The position numbers and the translations under genes were made by a program. Below are positions 30,770 through 35,193 of a stretch of 35,193 nucleotides of DNA, piece by piece. The notes beneath the pieces were generated by a model that saw only the letters and a list, made by a program, of their open reading frames with translations, did not search any database and was not told where the DNA came from. Numbering within the stretch: position 1 is the first letter of the stretch; every line of letters begins with the position of its first letter. Origin of the DNA: Verrucomicrobia bacterium UBA4286 (GTDB lineage Bacteria > Verrucomicrobiota > Kiritimatiellia > RFP12 > UBA1067); assembly GCA_002395905.1 (NCBI GenBank), contig DGVK01000032.1:1-35193 (forward strand), given 5' to 3'.

Positions 30770-32287
30770 ATGAGGAAATACGATTTCATATTCGGTATCG
30801 GACGCGCCTGCGCGTGTTCGCAGACCCTTCGACGGGCGGGTTTGCAGCTGCTCTCCCTGCCGTGGGACTGGCTTGCAATCAACCCGAAGCCCGAAGGCTC
30901 CGATTTGCACATACGCCTTCATATAATGGAGAATGGTTTTTCGGACTGGCTGAATAAAGAAGACCTCGTGTTCGCCGGCCACCATGCGGAAAACGGCAAG
31001 GACCAGTACCGCAATGTGCGCTACAACATAGTGCACCCTCATGATTTCCCGCGCGACGTCCCGCTGGATGAATCCTACCCCGCCGTGAAGGCGAAGTACG
31101 ACCGGCGTGTCGCCCGATTCAAACGGCTTGTCGCAGAGGCGCGGTCGGGCGTTCTCGCCGTCTACATGGATACGCCCGTAAGCCCTAAAGCCAGTGTCGC
31201 CGAGTGCAAAGAGGCCCACAAGCGCCTTCAGTCGCTATATCCGCACGTCAAGGTCGACTTCCTGATGGTTTCCCTTGAAGAAGGACGGAGCTTCGACGAC
31301 CGCACGGTCGAGGACCTGGGCGACGGTTTCACACGAATCGCCTTCGATTTCAAGGACTACGCGCCGAACAAGCCGCCCTATTCCGTCGACATCGGGCAGT
31401 GTGCCGAGGCGATGAAGTCAGTCGCTTCCGTGAAGGACTACCGAACCGCCGCCGAGAGACGCGCAGTGCTTGAACGCACCCGCCAGGCTAAGATGCGCGA
31501 ATACGGCGCGCAGACGAAGTGGCAATACTTCCTCATTCGCCGTCGGATGGATTTCGACCGCCTCCGCGAAATGATATATCCGCGCGTTCCGCTGGCCAGA
31601 CTGCGTCGGAAGAGATACGATCACGTGCTGTCGCTCGGTATGAACTGCGAGCCGGCCTTCAGGTTTTCGCTCGACTGGGGATTTGTCGACTCCACTCCTT
31701 ACGCGTGGGGTCTTTCGCGGCATCTGCGCGGGCTTGCCGAGTCGATTGAGAACCCCGGGCTTATCGGCAGCGAGGGCTTCGAGTGGTCTCCCGACTTCCT
31801 CATGTGGCGCTGCCGCAGGACGGGAAGCTATTTCCACGGCAAGCTCGTGAGCGGCAAGCGCAAGGACGCCTACGCCCCTGAACTGCTGGAAGCCGACAGG
31901 AAAGAACTCGTAGAGCGCCTTGAATATCTCAACGGCAAGCTTACGCGAATCCTGCGCGACGAATCGTCCAAGGCGTTGATTCTGCGCGTCCACACCAGAG
32001 AGGCTCTTGCGCCGGACGTAAACGATGGCGTTGATGCCGTCCAGCGCGCGCTCGAACTGCGCGGCGCGTGCAACTACACGCTCGTCATAGTGACTGAGAA
32101 GGTCGCGAAAGGGCGTGTCGCCCCTGCGCCGAACCGCCTCGTCAGGACGGTAAGAGTGTTCAATCCGGGCAATGCCGTCGTGAGGAAGAAACTTGGCGAT
32201 CCGACGGGATGGCGCGCTCTCTACGCCGAGTTCACACCCGCGAAGATACGGGAGAAGAAGCACGCGTTCAAATTTGAAAATGGCTGA
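30770..32287 (+). CDS. Tandem DUF1796-like protein (putative papain-like cysteine peptidase fold)
   Basis: A 505-residue protein with two copies of a DUF1796-like unit. The first copy opens KYDFIFGIGRACACSQTLRR with LSLPWDWLAI (residues 3-40). The second opens RYDHVLSLGMNCEPAFRFSL with STPYAWGLSR (from about residue 281). Each carries the conserved Cys after a Gly-hydrophobic loop and a following Trp motif, and each continues into an alpha/beta region of about 220 residues. DUF1796 proteins are annotated as putative cysteine peptidases and occur in glycan clusters; activity is unproven. The start at 30770 fits the promoter; an in-frame ATG at 30740 would precede the transcript start. It overlaps the next gene by 8 nt. 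Confidence 0.75.
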   Translation: MRKYDFIFGIGRACACSQTLRRAGLQLLSLPWDWLAINPKPEGSDLHIRLHIMENGFSDWLNKEDLVFAGHHAENGKDQYRNVRYNIVHPHDFPRDVPLDESYPAVKAKYDRRVARFKRLVAEARSGVLAVYMDTPVSPKASVAECKEAHKRLQSLYPHVKVDFLMVSLEEGRSFDDRTVEDLGDGFTRIAFDFKDYAPNKPPYSVDIGQCAEAMKSVASVKDYRTAAERRAVLERTRQAKMREYGAQTKWQYFLIRRRMDFDRLREMIYPRVPLARLRRKRYDHVLSLGMNCEPAFRFSLDWGFVDSTPYAWGLSRHLRGLAESIENPGLIGSEGFEWSPDFLMWRCRRTGSYFHGKLVSGKRKDAYAPELLEADRKELVERLEYLNGKLTRILRDESSKALILRVHTREALAPDVNDGVDAVQRALELRGACNYTLVIVTEKVAKGRVAPAPNRLVRTVRVFNPGNAVVRKKLGDPTGWRALYAEFTPAKIREKKHAFKFENG

Positions 32288-33266
32288 CGCCCCCTCGATC
32301 TCCGTCATAACCCCTGTATACAAGGGAATCAAATTCCTGCGCGGAACCTTTGCGAGCATGGCGGCGCAGACGTTCACGGACTGGGAGTGGATTCTGGTCG
32401 ACGACGAGTCGAAGGACGGCTCGGGCGCATTGATCGACGAACTCGCCAAGGAAGACAGCCGCCTTCGGGTCGTCCACCGGAAGAACGGCGGGACGTCGGT
32501 CGCCCGCAACACGGCGATGGCGTCGGCGCGGGGGAAATATCTCGCGTTTCTCGACGAGGACGACTTATACCATCCGCGCTACCTGGAGACGCTTTTCAAC
32601 CTTGCCGAAAAGCACGGGGCGGATATCGCCGGGTGCCGCAAGCTTATGTTCGATGAAGATTCCTCGCCCGGTTTCCCGGATGACGGGCCGCCGCCAGACG
32701 CCGAAGTCAGGATCGCCGACCGCGCCGGCATCTGCGAATGGCTTTCCGGGCTGAAGGCGAACATTCCCTGCGAGGTGTGGCTGAACCTTTACAGGCGGGA
32801 CGTGTTCGGCGACATGCCGTTCCCCCCAGGCGTGCGCGTCGAGCAGGATTTTCGATGGCACTACTCGGCTCTGCCGCGATGCAGGAAGTACGCCCGCATC
32901 GACTGGACGGGATATGCCTGGCGCGCGACGGCTGCGGGAGGGTGGCTCAATCCCAAGCCCGAATCGATGCTCTCGCACATCGAGACGTTTCGTATTCTAG
33001 CGTCATCGCTGCCGCGTCAGATGGGGCTTGACGACCGGCAGTTGAAGGGGTTTATCGACGGCTTCAACGTTTCGGCCCATGTCAATTTGTTCGTCCCTCT
33101 CAAGCGGGGCGTGCAGCTTACGCGTGAAGAGTCGCGGGCGCTGCGCAATGGTGTGAGAAGCCTCTACCCCCTCGGGATAGACCTCAGGTGCAAGCTTCAC
33201 TTTCGCAAACGCCTGCTTTGGAACCTTTTCATGCTTACGGGTTGCGAGGCTTTCGTGCGAATTTGA
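32280..33266 (+). CDS. Glycosyltransferase family 2
   Basis: A 328-residue GT-A fold enzyme. The N-terminal catalytic domain has ISVITPVYKGIKFLRGTFAS, WILVDDESKDGS and the metal-binding LAFLDEDDLYHPRYLE (about residues 90-105), with ARNTAMASARGKY before it. It transfers a sugar from a nucleotide donor in glycan assembly; donor unknown. The ATG at 32280 overlaps the end of the DUF1796-like gene by 8 nt, indicating coupling. Its 3' end overlaps the convergent GT2 gene by 32 nt. Confidence 0.92.
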   Translation: MADAPSISVITPVYKGIKFLRGTFASMAAQTFTDWEWILVDDESKDGSGALIDELAKEDSRLRVVHRKNGGTSVARNTAMASARGKYLAFLDEDDLYHPRYLETLFNLAEKHGADIAGCRKLMFDEDSSPGFPDDGPPPDAEVRIADRAGICEWLSGLKANIPCEVWLNLYRRDVFGDMPFPPGVRVEQDFRWHYSALPRCRKYARIDWTGYAWRATAAGGWLNPKPESMLSHIETFRILASSLPRQMGLDDRQLKGFIDGFNVSAHVNLFVPLKRGVQLTREESRALRNGVRSLYPLGIDLRCKLHFRKRLLWNLFMLTGCEAFVRI

Positions 33267-34155
33267 ACATCCGCCACGCCCACTTCGGGCTGAAATCGCG
33301 GTACCTCAGGACGCCGTCCTTGAAAAGTCCGCCGATGATCTCTCTGCAGCGCCTCAGGTCGTGTCCGTCCGGGAGCAGGCCGCACTCTCTCACGATGTAT
33401 TTCACAAGGAAGACGAACTCGCCTTTGCGAAGAGCGTCAAGCCTGCCGTCGCCGGCGTATGCGGCCGTCAGGCGGCGCATCACCGTGGCGTATCCGGCGA
33501 CGGCGCTTTCCCCGACGGACGTGTGCACGATCGACCCCGCGCGCTGACGGTAGCCGTACAGCTCGGCGTCGACGAGCGCCATGCGCGGCGACTGTCTCAG
33601 AAACCTGTATACGAACAGGCGATCTTCTACGCGCCGGACATCCTCGTCGAACGCAAGCCCTTCAAGAGCTTTCCGCCGGAAGAGGCAGTGCCACATGGCG
33701 AGGCCGCATTTCTGCCTCACATACAGCGCGAAAGGATCTTCTACGGCCGTCGGCGGGGCCGTAGGCGTGCGGAACGCCGGTTCGCCGTCTGCCGGGAACT
33801 CGTTCGCGCCGACGTAGGAGAAGTCTGCCGCCGCCGTCTCGAGCGCGGAGGCGAGCGTCGCCAGCAGGTCGGGGTGGAGGAGGTCGTCGGAGTCGCAGAA
33901 ATACACTGCGTCGCCGCCCGCCAATGCGAGCCCGGTGTTGCGCGCGGCGGATAAGCCGCGGTTATCAGTTCGCTTCACTGTGAAACGGGTGTCACGCGCC
34001 GCGCAGTCGCGGCATATCTCCGTAGAGCAGTCCGTCGAGCCGTCGTCCACGATCAGGCAGGACCAGTCGCGGAACGTCTGCGCGCGCAGAGATTCGAGAC
34101 ACTCCGGCAGAAACCGCGCGACATTGTAGACAGGCATGATGACGGATATCTTCAT
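33235..34155 (-). CDS. Glycosyltransferase family 2
   Basis: A 306-residue GT-A enzyme, starting MKISVIMPVYNVARFLPECL with LIVDDGSTDCS and the DXD-type AVYFCDSDDLLHPDL (about residues 85-100). AARNTGLALAGGD precedes the metal site. The later RRVEDRLFVYRFLRQS is the usual ED motif of the acceptor side. AAGGAG lies upstream of the ATG at 34155. The start overlaps the stop of the GT32 gene by 4 nt, so it is the third gene of a leftward operon entering from the right edge. Confidence 0.92.
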   Translation of the reverse strand: MKISVIMPVYNVARFLPECLESLRAQTFRDWSCLIVDDGSTDCSTEICRDCAARDTRFTVKRTDNRGLSAARNTGLALAGGDAVYFCDSDDLLHPDLLATLASALETAAADFSYVGANEFPADGEPAFRTPTAPPTAVEDPFALYVRQKCGLAMWHCLFRRKALEGLAFDEDVRRVEDRLFVYRFLRQSPRMALVDAELYGYRQRAGSIVHTSVGESAVAGYATVMRRLTAAYAGDGRLDALRKGEFVFLVKYIVRECGLLPDGHDLRRCREIIGGLFKDGVLRYRDFSPKWAWRMFKFARKPRNP

Positions 34156-34931
34156 CTGGCGCTCCTTACAAGCATGATTCTTTTGCGGCGGCCCGGAGAG
34201 AATGAGAAGACCGCGCTTTCGCCCTTCATCAGCACAGGGTTCCCGGCGGACGCCTCCAGCCGCCGTTTGAAGCGCACCAGCTTGAATCTGCCGCAGCGCA
34301 GCCACACCTTGCGCGTCCAGTCGTCAAGCCACGACGCCGCATAGTGGTGGAAGGCATGGCCCTCGCGGGAGTTGAAAGTCTCGACGGGGTAGATGGTTTC
34401 CGTAGGCGAGAGCTTTACTTCGGCGTGGGCATTCGAGAAATCGAAACCCTTTGACGCGAAGTATCGGGCGAATCGCACGACGTTCGGCGTCTGGTCGAGC
34501 TCTCCGTCGGGCAGGACGAATGGAATGCGCTCGTATTCCGCGAGCATCTCGGCTATGCGGGGGTTTCCTTTCGCCGCGCCCAGGAAGCACATGTTGAGGA
34601 ATACGTTTGGAGCGCGGTCGATGAAGCCTGTCGTAAAGTCGTTCGCGCAGAATCCGTCTATCGGCTTGAGGAGTTCGAGGTCGGTGTCGAGGTAGAAGCC
34701 GCCGTGGTCGTTGAGGACTTTGAGCCGCAGGTAGTCGGCGGCGAACGCCCACTTGCGGTGCGCCACGGCTTCGCGCAGATAGCGGTTGGAAATGTTTTCA
34801 AGCGCCTCGTCCCCCCATTCGCGAATCTCCCAGCCCGGGCACATACGCTTCCATGATTCGAGGCACTCGAGCACCACCGGCGGCTTCGGGGCGCCGCCCA
34901 GCCATACGCAGTGTATTACACGGGGGGTCAT
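34152..34931 (-). CDS. Glycosyltransferase family 32 (DXD, capsular polysaccharide type)
   Basis: A 259-residue protein starting MTPRVIHCVWLGGAPKPPVV. WAFAADYLRLKVLNDHGGFY precedes the DTDLELL metal-binding DXD (about residues 60-90). This is the pattern of the Gly_transf_sug family (GT32), which includes capsule and mannosyl- or galactosyltransferases. GGAAAGGAAGAA before the ATG supports the start at 34931. It overlaps the upstream partial gene by 4 nt and the downstream GT2 by 4 nt. Confidence 0.9.
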   Translation of the reverse strand: MTPRVIHCVWLGGAPKPPVVLECLESWKRMCPGWEIREWGDEALENISNRYLREAVAHRKWAFAADYLRLKVLNDHGGFYLDTDLELLKPIDGFCANDFTTGFIDRAPNVFLNMCFLGAAKGNPRIAEMLAEYERIPFVLPDGELDQTPNVVRFARYFASKGFDFSNAHAEVKLSPTETIYPVETFNSREGHAFHHYAASWLDDWTRKVWLRCGRFKLVRFKRRLEASAGNPVLMKGESAVFSFSPGRRKRIMLVRSAR

Positions 34932-35193
34932 TTCTTCCTTTCCCGGGGAGGCGCGAAAAGCACCTCGTCCCAGAGGCTGTGATCGTTCTTGAGGATCATC
35001 CTTACGTGGGCTATGCGCGAATCGAGCCTCGCTTTCCGCGATTTCGAGAGGGCGAGCGCCCTGGCCGCGCGCAGGCGAAGCAGCGTCCATTTGAGCCGCC
35101 GTTCGTCGCCGGCGGCGAGTTCGACGGGGAACGCGGACTCCTTCGCCATGCCGCGAAGCCTTTCGCACAGCTCTACGGCTCGCGGCGAAGTAT
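34928..35193 (-). CDS. Partial gene of unknown function (C-terminus only)
   Basis: The minus-strand frame is open to the right edge and ends at 34928, giving the last about 87 residues. The visible part is basic and helical (LKWTLLRLRAARALALSKSR, HVRMILKNDHSLWDEVLF) and I do not recognise it. An ATG at 35149 gives a 73-residue version, but the frame continues upstream of it. A 4-nt overlap with the GT32 gene places it in the same operon, so a role in surface glycan synthesis is likely but not shown. Confidence 0.6.
   Translation of the reverse strand, partial: TSPRAVELCERLRGMAKESAFPVELAAGDERRLKWTLLRLRAARALALSKSRKARLDSRIAHVRMILKNDHSLWDEVLFAPPRERKK

Overview
The window is GC-rich, densely coding bacterial chromosome. 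I found no rRNA, CRISPR array, insertion sequence or prophage. A type III glutamine synthetase, a PAS-AraC regulator, a LamG/autotransporter-repeat secreted protein, a clan GH-A-like secreted hydrolase and an oxygen-sensitive glycyl-radical enzyme together suggest an anaerobic, probably gut or sediment member of the PVC group (Verrucomicrobiota / Kiritimatiellota / Lentisphaerota). This placement is inferred from gene content, not from a marker-gene tree.

Layout. (1) 1-3695 is a translation and transcription block: end of tuf, rpmG, tRNA-Trp(CCA), secE, nusG, rplK, rplA, rplJ, rplL. It ends in a strong intrinsic terminator, and rpoBC does not follow. (2) 3755-5890 holds glnN (GSIII) with its own promoter and terminator. 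(3) 5900-6820 is a decay and repeat zone: an MBOAT acyltransferase remnant and a nested tandem/inverted-repeat element. (4) 6757-10322 holds topA, whose C-terminus has three new-looking repeats in place of zinc fingers, overlapping a Xer-type tyrosine recombinase. (5) 10337-20299 is an accessory locus: a PAS-AraC regulator (minus strand) faces a large secreted LamG/PATR protein, a glycyl-radical enzyme with an apparent twin-arginine signal, its radical-SAM activase, and a secreted GH-A-like hydrolase. (6) 20330-23124 holds a broken CRISPR-associated-like remnant, a membrane metallophosphoesterase, a His/Asp/Arg/Tyr-rich secreted protein, and a membrane-protein gene with two in-frame stops. (7) 23043-35193 is a surface-polysaccharide region: GT4, MsbA-like ABC exporter, pyruvyltransferase family, nucleotidyltransferase-kinase fusion, RgpF-like protein, tandem DUF1796-like protein, two GT2s, a GT32 and a partial gene.

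Two themes cut across the window. First, an extended -10 element (TGGTATAAT or near variants) recurs in intergenic spaces on both strands. In five of seven cases the predicted transcription start falls within about 5 nt of a possible start codon, suggesting common leaderless or near-leaderless transcripts. Second, a glycyl-radical enzyme that appears to carry a Tat export signal sits between secreted proteins. It is the best candidate here for an undescribed system: radical chemistry activated in the cytoplasm and delivered outside it.
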